From NCBI GenBank assembly GCA_030522415.1, contig CM060104.1, forward strand, positions 26,512,825 to 26,576,824: a stretch of DNA of 64,000 nucleotides, in the 5' to 3' direction. The stretch comes from Channallabes apus (Eukaryota; Chordata; Actinopteri; Siluriformes; Clariidae). Of this stretch, positions 25,757-33,158 are shown one piece after another (within the stretch, counting starts at the first letter, position 1; each line of letters begins with the position of its first letter). The position numbers and the translations under genes are program-made. Below the pieces are notes generated by a model. The model searched no databases. It was not told the DNA's origin and was given only the letters and a program-made list of their open reading frames with translations.

Positions 25757-26176
25757 CAGTGGATTTACAATAGATTTTATGTCACCTCTCTTTGTTGTTT
25801 TTCTTTAAATGTGAAAGTGTGTTTTTGTTCCCTGTAGCAGGTGTCTGTTTTTGTTCATAAACTTTTATTTCTTGTAATAAAGACTCTGTGTACATTGTGT
25901 TTTATTTTATAAATAAATTATTCATAAACAATGTGTTTACCTTTTTTTCCTCTTTAGATATGGATGACAGTGATGGTGGGGTGAGTGTGTGAAATCATTT
26001 TATTTCTGTTCATGCATGATTTAAAGAGGATTCACTCCGTATGAAATGATTTTGTTTATGTTATTGTGCATTATGTGATTTATTAGGTGGGAACAGAAGT
26101 GCTTCTGTTGATGCTGTTTTTCTTGGGGAACCTGGCGTTCCTGGTGGCTCTGCTTTCTGGAATTGGAAGAGTGTAA
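7061..26176 (+). CDS. frrs1: ferric-chelate reductase 1 (Reeler-DOMON-cytochrome b561), spliced gene
   Basis: Fifteen coding exons: 7061-7241, 9332-9465, 9579-9676, 10363-10438, 11609-11899, 12199-12300, 12409-12553, 22338-22451, 22664-22779, 23001-23087, 25087-25178, 25281-25339, 25454-25591, 25958-25980, 26087-26176. Every junction is AG/GT and the reading phase carries through to a TAA, giving 1746 nt and 581 residues, close to vertebrate FRRS1 length. Order: signal peptide (about 1-17), Reeler domain (about 19-160), Thr/Ser/Asn-rich linker, DOMON domain (about 205-345), then a b561 helical core and a final membrane segment. The four histidines expected to bind two b-type hemes are present at about H380, H421, H451 and H487. 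The family reduces ferric iron by passing electrons across a membrane; that role is inferred from the family. A close frrs1 paralogue cannot be excluded. Confidence 0.88.
7537..8121 (-). mobile_element. internally deleted Tc1-like element
   Basis: Ends are inverted: left ACACTGATCAGCTATAG...TGTCCACCTACC, right GTGGTGAGTGGTCATAAAG...ATGGTGAATCAGTG. The interior holds Tc1-transposase-like fragments (for example CACAATTTGGCC.TTGTCAAA near 7640). No open frame remains. In frrs1 intron 1. Confidence 0.65.
8122..9331. other. intronic sequence without recognised element
   Basis: AT-rich frrs1 intron 1 sequence; nothing further recognised. Confidence 0.5.
9332..9465 (+). CDS. frrs1: frrs1 coding exon 2: Reeler domain
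   Basis: Reads VTLSATSGSFKGFILEARQV, the Reeler KGF.LEAR signature. Acceptor TTTGCAG, donor TGTCT/GTAAGT. Confidence 0.88.
9579..9676 (+). CDS. frrs1: frrs1 coding exon 3: Reeler domain
   Basis: Reads NSAVSQKSSTFKTQIQSKW and then APTNGNFGNIEF. The W.AP.....I.F pattern is typical of Reeler. Acceptor GCCTTCAG, donor TCAA/GTAAGA. Confidence 0.85.
10363..10438 (+). CDS. frrs1: frrs1 coding exon 4: end of Reeler domain
   Basis: Reads ATFVRETLTFWVGVKSSQIT and then YSGTS. Acceptor TTCATTCACAG, donor CATCG/GTGAGA. Using the AG two bases downstream instead would shift the frame. Confidence 0.82.
10491..10947. mobile_element. short Tc1-like non-autonomous element
   Basis: The left end GGGGGCCAAATGTATTGCGA and the right end TAATACTTTTGGCCACAAC are inverted relatives carrying the ...TTTTGGCCAC motif common at Tc1 ends. 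No transposase frame. In frrs1 intron 4. Confidence 0.5.
11245..11371 (+). repeat. 32-bp minisatellite, about 4 copies
   Basis: Unit GGCAGAGCTACAGACAGAC + ATCATAACAGACA, almost perfect, inside a longer purine-rich ACAGACAG-like region (11100-11560) of frrs1 intron 4. Confidence 0.85.
11609..11899 (+). CDS. frrs1: frrs1 coding exon 5: Thr/Ser/Asn linker and start of DOMON
   Basis: Opens with a coding minisatellite (TSNTSITSNTS repeats, 11615-11690). Then CGISKTCVSQPYDCNPS and FMFELSGRADGYVSVGFSDD, the start of a DOMON domain. LEM at the exon end carries the methionine at the position of the usual axial heme ligand in this family (inference). Repeat number in the linker may vary between alleles. 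Confidence 0.86.
12199..12300 (+). CDS. frrs1: frrs1 coding exon 6: DOMON
   Basis: Reads GGDDVYICGMDKNGVIQLQH. The acceptor is TTCTAAAG, preceded by a GT/GC-rich tract rather than a pyrimidine tract. The donor is CCCTG/GTACAC. Confidence 0.86.
12409..12553 (+). CDS. frrs1: frrs1 coding exon 7: DOMON
   Basis: Reads GNVTLLNTSQNNGVISCSF and ends SYYIFLASGATIN. The donor AATG/GTACCC is weak, and the following intron is 9.8 kb and full of insertions. Confidence 0.83.
12887..13040 (-). repeat. SINE/LINE tail fragment
   Basis: On the - strand it contains CTGTGTATGACTGTGTATGTG followed by ACAAATTAAATTTTAATTT. The same tail is found at 14029-14090, 34490-34530 (+) and 60423-60690. A dispersed retroelement 3' end. 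Confidence 0.6.
13257..13918. mobile_element. hAT-like non-autonomous element with 8-bp target duplication
   Basis: Terminal inverted repeats CAGTGTTGGG.../...CCCCAACACTG. Flanked by a perfect 8-bp direct repeat CTCCTAAA (13249-13256 and 13919-13926), the hAT hallmark. The interior has no transposase but holds (GT)n, a poly-C run and a nested palindromic segment. In frrs1 intron 7. Confidence 0.82.
13538..13680. repeat. palindromic segment nested in the hAT-like element
   Basis: Starts ACCCCTATCTCACCTATGCGG and ends with the inverted CATAGGTGAGAT. A related start (ACCCCTACCTCACCTATGTGG) occurs at about 53398, so this is a separate short repeat family. Confidence 0.55.
14222..14850. repeat. 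dispersed fish repeat
   Basis: Begins CAATTCAATTTCATTTGTAT and carries AAAACTCCCTGAGATGG, AAACCTTGAGAGGAACCAGA and CCATCCTCATCTGGGTGA, a non-coding interspersed sequence. Similar start to 6322. Ends in a (GA)n tract. Confidence 0.6.
14851..16670 (+). mobile_element. L2-like LINE, internally deleted
   Basis: The + strand encodes an apurinic-type endonuclease in broken frames. LDFLFITETWL and GRGGGIAVIYRDN lie near 15480-15630. After a frame break at about 15745 come VGDFNVHV and SISNIEVCDVVFSEH. From about 16105 the C-terminal end of a reverse transcriptase appears: LIQNSAT, LASLHWLPVQYRINFKII, then GDRAFSV-like residues and FKSNLKTHMFSL. Almost the whole polymerase domain between endonuclease and C-terminus is missing, so it is dead. 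L2-type assignment is from these C-terminal motifs. In frrs1 intron 7. Confidence 0.75.
16725..16845 (+). repeat. dispersed repeat shared with 35375-35490
   Basis: Both copies read TTATTCATAAGACAACCTTT, then ATTATAG-like and GTGTGTTAAGTCTT, with only scattered differences over about 115 bp. Confidence 0.75.
16846..18070. other. intron 7 sequence, nothing recognised
   Basis: Moderately GC-rich patch at 17240-17400. TGAGCACCCGCCCCTTT occurs twice (about 17100 and 18042). No coding motif. Confidence 0.45.
18072..18124. repeat. (AT)n microsatellite
   Basis: Pure AT run abutting the left end of the palindrome. The matching run at 21263-21322 abuts its right end. Confidence 0.95.
18121..21264. 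mobile_element. 3.1-kb giant palindromic (foldback) element made of 21-22 bp repeats
   Basis: Outer ends match as inverted repeats: TATTATGGCAAGCCGTTTAG on the left and its complement at 21245-21264, continuing through ATATTCATGAGAGAATTGAATG. Both arms are tandem arrays of ATTCAATATATATCGAGTTTC and relatives (ATTCAATATATTCAGAATCC). The inner ends also match: GACGTCATCGAAACA at about 18899-18915 against its complement at about 19459-19475. The right arm has expanded to about 1.8 kb against about 0.8 kb on the left. The loop (18925-19450) holds a separate minisatellite. No transposase is present. Long open frames in the arms are artefacts, because the repeat has no stop codon in any of the three frames of one strand. 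Confidence 0.85.
19253..19422 (+). repeat. minisatellite in the palindrome loop
   Basis: Five copies of GCATGATCTGAAYGCGYGCAC separated by C-rich runs of varying length. Confidence 0.85.
21263..21322. repeat. (AT)n microsatellite
   Basis: AT run at the right end of the palindrome, continuing with an imperfect run to about 21342. Confidence 0.95.
21452..21753 (+). repeat. direct repeat pair, about 60 bp each
   Basis: 21452-21515 and 21690-21753 both read TACTATCAGGAAATTAAATT, then AATTTCAAGACCATTTAAAC and CATGTCTTTCATT. Confidence 0.8.
22131..22212. repeat. (TA)n(TG)n microsatellite
   Basis: Pure TA then TG runs, about 125 bp upstream of frrs1 coding exon 8. Confidence 0.95.
22338..22451 (+). 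CDS. frrs1: frrs1 coding exon 8: DOMON to b561 junction
   Basis: Reads VTQKHSTTPLISSTKVDIRS and ends LEPIVKAH. The histidine before the donor (CACG/GTGAGG) is the first of the four b561 heme histidines. Confidence 0.84.
22664..22779 (+). CDS. frrs1: frrs1 coding exon 9: b561 helix 1
   Basis: Reads CLMLIAWMTTGSMGMLIARF, a membrane helix with the AWMTT signature of the FRRS1 b561 core. Acceptor GGTTGCAG, donor TTTTTA/GTGAGT. Confidence 0.88.
22916..22990 (+). repeat. (TG)n microsatellite next to a splice acceptor
   Basis: About 37 TG units, ending 10 nt before the acceptor AG of frrs1 exon 10. Confidence 0.95.
23001..23087 (+). CDS. frrs1: frrs1 coding exon 10: b561 helix 2
   Basis: Reads AHVLLMLLSVAATIIAFILI, a membrane helix with the second conserved histidine. 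The acceptor AG lies 10 nt after the end of a 75-nt (TG)n tract. Donor AGTGGG/GTAAAC. Confidence 0.86.
23381..24771. mobile_element. decayed Tc1-like element carrying a foldback insertion
   Basis: The left end ACAGTCATGTGTAAACGTTA and right end GTATGCAAACTTTTAAACAC are inverted relatives. 23570-23775 resembles a reverse-strand Tc1 5' region (AGCTTGTAGATCCACCTTTA). 24395-24590 reads as a Tc1 C-terminus on +: NIIEHLG, then ARQPKNLQELEEF. No intact frame. Confidence 0.6.
23779..24251. repeat. foldback repeat with about 125-bp arms
   Basis: 23779-23908 and 24125-24251 are near-perfect inverted copies (AGTGAATGTGCTGCTCATGC, GGGCAGCAAGCAAGCTCA, CTCTCCAACATCCTTTCC) around a 215-bp loop. Confidence 0.85.
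25087..25178 (+). CDS. frrs1: frrs1 coding exon 11: b561 helix 3
   Basis: Reads GAHPVMGCLVMILSLLQPIV. The AHP...G motif holds the third conserved histidine. The donor AACG/GTATGT runs straight into a (GT)n(GA)n repeat. Confidence 0.88.
25179..25240 (+). repeat. (GT)n(GA)n microsatellite at a splice donor
   Basis: Begins inside the donor of frrs1 exon 11 (GTATGTGTGT...). Confidence 0.93.
25281..25339 (+). CDS. frrs1: frrs1 coding exon 12: b561 helix 4 start
   Basis: Reads RRFIFNSIHVLNALAIKGLA; the histidine is the fourth heme ligand. Acceptor CTCTGCAG, donor AGCAG/GTGAGA. Confidence 0.86.
25454..25591 (+). CDS. frrs1: frrs1 coding exon 13: b561 helices 4-5
   Basis: Reads AAIFTGLMLVDNSPSQWMPK, then GGFVAWEALLFLCQDFYHKC. 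Acceptor ATGGACAG, donor AAAAAG/GTAAAA. Confidence 0.87.
25702..25755 (+). repeat. (ATT)n microsatellite
   Basis: Trinucleotide run in frrs1 intron 13. Confidence 0.9.
25958..25980 (+). CDS. frrs1: frrs1 coding micro-exon 14
   Basis: A 23-nt exon coding an acidic loop (DMDDSDGG). Acceptor CTCTTTAG, donor GTGGG/GTGAGT. The phase fits both neighbours, the main support for so short an exon. Confidence 0.72.
26087..26176 (+). CDS. frrs1: frrs1 coding exon 15: C-terminal membrane segment and stop
   Basis: Reads EVLLLMLFFLGNLAFLVALL then SGIGRV and TAA. A C-terminal hydrophobic helix. Acceptor TTTATTAG. Confidence 0.83.
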   Translation: MGTEVLLLMLFFLGNLAFLVALLSGIGRV

Positions 26177-26859
26177 TAATGGAATTCTTTGCTGTTTTTA
26201 AACAGAAACTCAGGGTTTCTGTGTTTTCACTCAGGTATATAAACACTTTTAAACCCATCATTCCGATATTTCAGTAATTTCTCTGTAAAAAAAAAAAAAA
26301 ATCTCTCAGAATCTGTTCCTATTAAAAGAATTTTTTGGTTTCATTAAAATCTTAAATTCATTTCATTTAAATCCTAGATTTTATTTCCCCAATTATATTT
26401 CATTAACTCCTATTAGTGTTACTACTGATGTTTGTGTTACAACATTCTACATCCTGTCATTTTTCTGCAATAAGAAGAGTTTTATTCCTCTTACACTACA
26501 GCAGTGTGTCAACAAGCACAATTTCTTGCTTATGAAGACTAAGTCACAATGTATTTTTTTTTTATGTTTATGAAACAAGTAAATTCATGTTCTTACTTAA
26601 CTGTAATTATAATAAGTTATATAATTATAAATAAATTTATAAATAAATATGTATATATATCTTGAAGTTTATATTTAGAATAGCTATTCGAGGAGGTTTA
26701 CGTATCATCATACTACGCTTAAAAATTTTTAAATCAGTTTTATGCTTTCATTCTCCAGAAATTTCATCTTAAACTGGTGTGTTGATACACAAACACACGT
26801 ATAAAACACAGCTTGATGAAGGAACTGACATCAGTTTCATCAGGTTAATATCAGCAAAA

Positions 26860-26931
<72 letters not shown>

Positions 26932-27650
26932 CGTTATTGCTTAGACATTTGCTGTGAGAATATGATTTTAAAATGTTTATATTTAGAAAGGACGATGCAA
27001 ACACCTGAACTGTTATCTTTATTTGTTTGTTTCTTTTTTCCATTGTTTTGCTGTTATTTTTACAACAACCTAGACAAACTGCATCTAAATTTGGTTTATG
27101 CAGTAGTTCTCTGTACTGTACGTCTGTAATGACCCCTATATCTCTATATGTATATGATTGATGTAATAATTTTATATGCATCCTGTTCACCTAGTAATTA
27201 TTATTATATAAATTATATATATATATAAGCCAAAACCTTGCCATCATCTTCACAAAGACGTTCTGTCTTATCATGCCTGGATGATCTTATCTTTAATATT
27301 ACAGTAGTTTCCATCAGACTGAGGCAGCAGCGTGTCTGAGAAGCCGGAGCCTTTCATTATGAAATGTCATTTTCCCCTTTTTTTCTGTTGAAATGTTCTG
27401 AAAATGATGTGATTGACAGACACACAGACAGTTCCTATATACACTATGTACTGTAATGGTGCTGCAAATATAATAGAGAGTTTCATTTATTACTCTGGAT
27501 ACAAACATTTTTATTCCCAATTTTATAAAGATAATCTACAGTATGAGCTTTATCTTTAATGGAATTTTACATGTAATTGTGCCATATAAAATGAAGTATA
27601 TTATAAGTGTAAAAACACAAAATGTCAAGAACCACAACAACAACAACAAC

Positions 27651-27682
<32 letters not shown>

Positions 27683-27984
27683 TGAATAAATAAAATTGCA
27701 CTGACACATAGCTGATTAAACTGGTAATTGTGTAAAAAAAATACAAAGAAAATTAAAATTAAGAAAAAAAATACATTGAAAGGTTTTATCTTTTTTTTTG
27801 TTTCGAGAAGAAGCGGTAGACCGAAGAGGGTATTTGAATGTTTTGATGGAGGACATGCAGGAGGTTAGAGTAACAAAGGAAGATGTGGCAAAAAAGGTTT
27901 GTTTGTTTTACACTTAAATGATGCTGAAGTGTATTAGTAAGGAAGTAACTAGCAAGTAAGACTCTGTCACTCATTCGCTGTAGT
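26177..27984. other. frrs1 3' UTR and downstream flank
   Basis: AT-rich. Candidate poly(A) signals ATTAAA (about 26320) and AATAAA (about 26630-26645); which is used is not decidable here. Contains (TG)n(AG)n at 26862-26931 and an (AAT)n run near 27650-27680. No second gene seen. Confidence 0.5.
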
Positions 27985-28004
27985 GCTCATGCTGTATAGG
28001 GTTG

Positions 28005-28232
28005 TGGGAGGGATGAAGACTATCCCAGTGGAGTCAGCGTGGTACATCATGAACGGAGTGCTAATCTATCCCAGGGCATGGGCTAACACACACACTCACA
28101 CACTACAGGCAATTCTGAAACACCATTTAGCCTAATCTGCATGTCTTTGGACTGTGTGAGAAAACCAGAGTACGTGGAGGAAACCCACAGAGCACGGGGA
28201 GAACATGCACAAAACCCTCAACCCTGGAGGTA
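28005..28232 (-). repeat. tRNA-derived SINE-like fragment
   Basis: Same family as 62200-62573: shares CTGCATGTCTTTGGACTGTG, GGAGGAAACCCAC and CACGGGGAGAACATGCA. Diverged and incomplete. Confidence 0.65.
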
Positions 28233-28574
28233 CGCCGGAACTGATGGTTTAATATACAGTATTAATTTAATTTGTCATATGCACAAAATGTTAGTTATAA
28301 TGAGTCATTTTACATCTTGTATACAGTACGTTCGAATATGAAGCAGTAGAGGAAAGAGTGGAAAGAGATTATTTACAAATAGTAATCAGTCACAGAGTTT
28401 GTTTAGAGTTGATTAATATTTAATAAATGAGTGATTATTGTGTGATATTGGATGATGTTACTGTGTGTTTTGATTTGTTTTGCTCGAGTAGTTCTGGTGT
28501 AAGCTTTTCTCTGTGACTTTCTGATGCATGCTTTTCCTCACATCTCGCCCACACACACACACACACACACACAC
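28233..28574. other. non-coding sequence
   Basis: Nothing recognised apart from a CA run at the right edge. Confidence 0.4.
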
Positions 28575-28830
28575 AGGAACACCTGTACACCTGCTCATTT
28601 ATGCAGTTAGGGAATCAGCCAATCATGTGGCAGCAGCAGTACAATAAGTACATTCATGCAGATATAACTCAAGAGCTGCAGTTCACATCGGTCATCAGAA
28701 TGAAGAAAGTGTAATCCTGGTCTTTTACCCTGGAATTGTTGTTGGTGCTGACTTGAGTGTTTCAGAATCTGCTGATTTCTTGATATTTTTATGCACAGCA
28801 GTCTCTAGAGTCCGAGACTCGGCTAGTGTC
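28575..28830 (+). mobile_element. Tc1-like fragment
   Basis: Carries GGAACACCTGTACACCTGCT, CAGCCAATCATGTGGCAGCA and CAGTCTCTAGAGT, matching the 5' portion of a common fish Tc1-like transposon. No intact frame. Confidence 0.55.
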
Positions 28831-29301
28831 ACTCCTATCAGCCAAGAACAGCAAACTAAAGACTCACTAAAACGTTAGCACTGTAGCCTCAGATTTCTTT
28901 TTCAAGATCATTCAACTTAAGGTTTGCTGTTTTGTGCATATTGCAAGTTCAAACAAACTTGGCCATTTCTTTCTGCCCTCTCTCTTTTGCAAAAAGAAAA
29001 AAAGGGTTTCCACCAACACAACTGAGAGCCGATTATTGAAAATAAAATGACAAGAAATGTCAGAGGTGGATAAATACGTTTGGACGTGTCATAAAAAGTC
29101 CTGCTAACTGCAAGTTCTAATTTAATGGTTTATTAAACCTGTAGCTTAACAGTATATATGATGACTTACCCACCAGAATGTTATTGTACCAAATGTCCAG
29201 CAGAGGTCAGACTCTGCTCAGTATTTACTGAAAATACACAGTCAATTCTACATAAATACTGTACATTCCAGTAAAGTTAAATGTCCTAACTTAGAATGTT
29301 C

Positions 29302-29346
<45 letters not shown>

Positions 29347-29609
29347 TTACCTGTCTAAAGGTTCCAACCCTGGTTGTGTCAATATATGGCTCCTTTGCTA
29401 TAATGCTGAAAAAAAAACAAAGATACAGAGAAGGCTATTTTCTATTAAAGAAGGAATGGACTGAACCTACTGTACTCTCTTACTTTAAACAGAACAATGT
29501 GCCAAAGGAATCAGAATAACAGGAGAAGAACATTATAGAAACATCCTAACAATCCATAACACAATACACCAATCTCCAGGTTTAATGATTGGCTGAAAAT
29601 CCTTCCTCC

Positions 29610-30190
29610 CCAGACACTAAGGTTTCCACCCGGATCTCAGCATGTCTAGAAGCTCATCCTACTGTAGGTGGCATCTCATCAGTTGTAGCTCAATCTGAGT
29701 AAAAACTGCTGTTCTTCCCTGGTGATTCATCCCCCAGTCAAGACTTTGTGATCTCTCTGGACAACATCAGATCACTCCTTCAGTCACTGACTGCAATCTT
29801 GGGGTAACTCTGGACAATCAACTGCCATTTTCCCCACATGTTGCTAATCTTACTTGCTCTTGTCGTTTTCTTCTTTACAACATCAGAAGAATCCACCAAT
29901 TTCTTTCTTCACAGGCCACTCAGGTACTTGTTCAGTCCCTTGTTATTTCAAGACTGGACAACTGCAACTCACTCCTGGCAGGTCTCCCACACCACCTCAC
30001 TTCTCCGCTCCTTGCACTGGCTTCCTGTAGCTTCCCACATAAAATACTAAACCTTAATGCTTGCCTACAAAGTGAAAAATGGCCCAGCATCAGCTTACCT
30101 CTCAGCTCCAACCACACCATGCACCACGCCACATTCCCTCCGATCCGCTAGCACTGCTTGCCTGGTCCTACAATGTCTCGGGGGATCAAG
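29610..30190 (+). mobile_element. L2-like LINE reverse-transcriptase fragment
   Basis: The + strand reads ILGVTLDNQLPFSPHVANLT, LLYNIRRIHQFLSSQATQV and LVQSLVISRLDNCNSLLAGL, the C-terminal thumb region of an L2-type LINE. The last part (LHWLPVAS at about 30018-30045) is in a different frame. Truncated at both ends. Confidence 0.75.
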
Positions 30191-30465
30191 GAAAACATGC
30201 ATGTTTTTTTCTCTTTCTTCAGTACTTTAACTAAATAATTTAATAAAATTTTAAGTTAACAGTTAAATTATCTAAGTTCTATACAAAAGAGGAAACATGT
30301 GTGCACATGCAAATCTGCAGACAAGAGCCACAACACAACAACATGACACATTTCAGTACTTCATGGTGATGAGGTAAATGCGGTTGAGGTAGTGGGAGGA
30401 GAAACAGTAAACAGTAAAAATTCCTTGTAAATAGCACCAAAGGTAGAAAATGCAATTACAGGTGG

Positions 30466-31120
30466 GTGTGAACAATTGTTAGATGGTTCTTGATCAGTGT
30501 GTTTGCACGTGTATTTATCAGTTCAGTTCAGTTTATAAGTTTGTAGCGTAGTGTTTGGAGTTACATTGTGTTGATTTAGTGACAATTGTTCTGTGATTTT
30601 GAAGACTAGCATGAAGACTGTTGTTGGTGGATATTTCCATCATTTGCATTATTACCCTCCTGTCTGCTTCACCACTTCACTCCAGCTCCAAAATTGTACT
30701 CCTGGATTATTACCATCACTTCCGATGAGGCCGATTCAGCTCTCCCACCACGCATTCCACACCATTCACAAATAACCTGGACTTTGGACAATCATACTGT
30801 ACACTCACTTACACATCAGTCATTTGTATATATTTTGTAATTATTATTATTATTATTATTGTTGTTGTTATTAGTTTTTTTGTTTGTTTTGGTGCACTTA
30901 TTTTGTTTACTTAATGTTTAATACACTTTCTGGTTGTTTACAATAGTTGACTGCGTCTTTTCTTGTGCTGAGCGGCCAGCGCTTCGATTAAAGATCCTTT
31001 TTTAATGTAACCAGGTAATTAATTTATCCAACCATTACAAATTCAGTCAGTATGAACAATTGTTAGATGGTTATTGATCAGGGTTAGGGTTGTGTTTGCG
31101 CATGTACTGTTTATCAATCA
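30466..31120 (+). repeat. direct repeats flanking a 0.5-kb unassigned segment
   Basis: TGAACAATTGTTAGATGGTT + TTGATCAG occurs at about 30469 and again at about 31051, each followed by TTTGC.C.TGTA.T.TTTATCA. The sequence between has no recognised motif and ends in an AATAAAG-free T-rich stretch; it could be a decayed LTR-flanked or duplicated unit. Confidence 0.5.
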
Positions 31121-31189
31121 GTTCTGTCTCAATATTTTGAGGTAGTTAAGTTTATCGGTGTGTGTGTGTGTGTGTTTATCAGTAACCTC

Positions 31190-31345
31190 TGCACTTTCTC
31201 TCTGCATCCTGACTCTCATTTTTGCTGATGAGGCATGGTCATGTCATCAGCAAACTTGATGACGTGGTTGGAAATGTGTGTCGCTATACAGTCATGAGTC
31301 AGCAGTTTGAACAGCAGGGGACTGAGCACACAGTCCAGTAGTAAG
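31190..31345 (-). mobile_element. LINE reverse-transcriptase fragment with FADD motif
   Basis: The - strand reads LDCVLSPLLFKLLTHDCIAT, then SNHVIKFADDMT. FADD is the polymerase catalytic box of LINE reverse transcriptases. Only about 45 codons survive. Confidence 0.65.
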
Positions 31346-31348
31346 TGT

Positions 31349-31537
31349 GCCCACATGGAAAGAACCTATATGAGGATATATGCGCATATATGAAACCTAT
31401 ATGCAGTATATATGCATATATATGATAATATATATGCTGCATATATGCATATATATATGCCACATATAGGCAACATTGAGGTGCATATATGTGCATGTAC
31501 AGGAGACCTTCCTGTATTGCTTCTTTATATCCACATA
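31349..31537. repeat. ATATGC-rich repeat, split by later insertions
   Basis: Dense CATATATGCATATA repeats. A block here (CCACATGG...GAGGATATATGCGCATATATGAAACCT) reappears at 33333-33360 plus 38141-38155, where it is interrupted by the 4.8-kb element. Confidence 0.7.
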
Positions 31538-33158
31538 CAGTGGTGTGAAAAACTATTTGCCCCCCTCCTGATTTCTTATTCTTTTGCATGTTTGTCACAC
31601 AAAATGTTTCTGATCATCAAACACATTTAACTATTAGTCAAAGATAACACAAGTAAACACAAAATGCAGTTTTTAAATGAGGGGTTTTATTATTTAGGGA
31701 GAAAAACAAATCCAAACCTACATGGCCCTGTGTGAAAAAGTAATTGCCCCGTGAACCTAATAACTGGTTGGGCCACCCTTAGCAGCAATAACTGCAATCA
31801 AGCGTTTGCGATAACTTGCAACGAGTCTTTTACAGCGCTCTGGAGGAATTTTGGCCCACTCATCTTTGCAGAATTGTTGTAATTCAACTTTATTTGAGGG
31901 TTTTCTAGCATGAACCGCCTTTTTAAGGTCATGCCACAACATCTCAATAGGATTCAGGTCAGGACTTTGACTAGGCCACTCCAAAGTCTTCATTTTGTTT
32001 TTCTTCAGCCATTCAGAGGTGGATTTGCTGGTGTGTTTTGGGTCATTGTCCTGCTGCAGCACCCAAGATCGCTTCAGCTTGAGTTGACGAACAGATGGCC
32101 GGACATTCTCCTTCAGGATTTTTTGGTAGACAGTAGAATTCATGGTTCCATCTATCACAGCAAGCCTTCCAGGTCCTGAAGCAGCAAAACAACCCCAGAC
32201 CATCACACTACCACCACCATATTTTACTGTTGGTATGATGTTCTTTTTCTGAAATGCTGTGTTACTTTTACGCCAGATGTAATGGGACACGCACCTTCCA
32301 AAAAGTTCAACTCTTATCCCGTCGGTCCACAAGGTATTTTCCCAAAAGTCTTGGCAATCATTGAGATGTTTTTTAGCAAAATTGAGACAAGCCTTAATGT
32401 TCTTTTTGCTTAAAAGTGGTTTGCGCCTTGGAAATCTGCCATGCAGGCCGTTTTTGCCCAGTCTCTTTCTTATGGTGGAGTCGTGAACACTGACCTTAAT
32501 TGAGGCAAGTGAGGCCTGCAGTTCTTTAGATGTTGTCCTGGGGTCGTTTGTGGCTTCTCGGATGAGTTGTCTCTGCGCTCTTGGGGTAATTTTGGTCGGC
32601 CGGCCACTCCTGGGAAGGTTCACCACTGTTCCATGTTTTTGCCATTTGTGGATAATGGCTCTCACTGTGGTTCGCTGGAGTCCCAAAGCTTTAGAAATGG
32701 CTTTATAACCTTTACCAGACTGATAGATCTCAATTACTTTTGTTCTCATTTGTTCCTGAATTTTTTTTCATCTTGGCATGATGTCTAGCTTTTGAGGTGC
32801 TTTTGGTCTACTTCTCTGTGTCAGGTAGCTCCTATTTAAGTGATTTCTTGATTGAAACAGGTGTGGCAGTAATCAGGACTGGGGGTGACTACAGAAATTT
32901 AACTCAGGTGTGATAAACCACAGTTAAGTTATTGTTTAACAAGGGGGGCAATCACTTTTTCACACAGGGTCATGTAGATTTGGAGATTTTTTTCTTCCTT
33001 AATAACATAAACCTTCATTTAAAAACTGCATTTTGTGTTCAATTATTTTATCTTTGACTAATAGTTAACGGTTTTTGATGAGCAGAAACATTTAAGTGTG
33101 ACAAACATGCAAAAGAATAAGAAATCAGGAAGGGGGCAAATAGTTTTTCACACCACTG
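31538..33158 (-). mobile_element. near-complete Tc1/mariner element
   Basis: 1.6 kb, flanked by TA on both sides (31536-31537, 33159-33160). Inverted repeats of about 210-220 bp begin CAGTGGTGTGAAAAACTATT, and each arm has an inner conserved block (ACTTTTTCACACAGGG near 32955; its counterpart near 31725). A transposase frame reads on the - strand. Arms still match closely, so it is a young insertion. Confidence 0.92.
31757..32749 (-). CDS. Tc1-like transposase, 5' end interrupted by one stop
   Basis: 330 uninterrupted codons. A paired helix-turn-helix DNA-binding region lies at about 1-115. The catalytic triad is D143 (LWTD), D234 (QQDNDPKHT) and E269 (DLNPIEMLW), with 34 residues between the last two: DD34E, as in Tc1 enzymes. 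The glycine box GGGSVMVWG is present at 178-186, and the C-terminus ends normally (IAAKGGPTSY). The usual family start lies 10 codons upstream at 32779, but the fourth codon there is TGA (32768-32770). The called start is the next in-frame ATG, before the DNA-binding helices. The enzyme cuts and pastes the element at TA sites; whether this copy is active is unknown. Confidence 0.85.
   Translation of the reverse strand: MRTKVIEIYQSGKGYKAISKALGLQRTTVRAIIHKWQKHGTVVNLPRSGRPTKITPRAQRQLIREATNDPRTTSKELQASLASIKVSVHDSTIRKRLGKNGLHGRFPRRKPLLSKKNIKACLNFAKKHLNDCQDFWENTLWTDGIRVELFGRCVSHYIWRKSNTAFQKKNIIPTVKYGGGSVMVWGCFAASGPGRLAVIDGTMNSTVYQKILKENVRPSVRQLKLKRSWVLQQDNDPKHTSKSTSEWLKKNKMKTLEWPSQSPDLNPIEMLWHDLKKAVHARKPSNKVELQQFCKDEWAKIPPERCKRLVASYRKRLIAVIAAKGGPTSY

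Noticed and set aside
28460..31130. CRISPR-like or regularly spaced repeats
   Set aside because: Only a single direct-repeat pair and microsatellites; no regular repeat-spacer array anywhere in the window.
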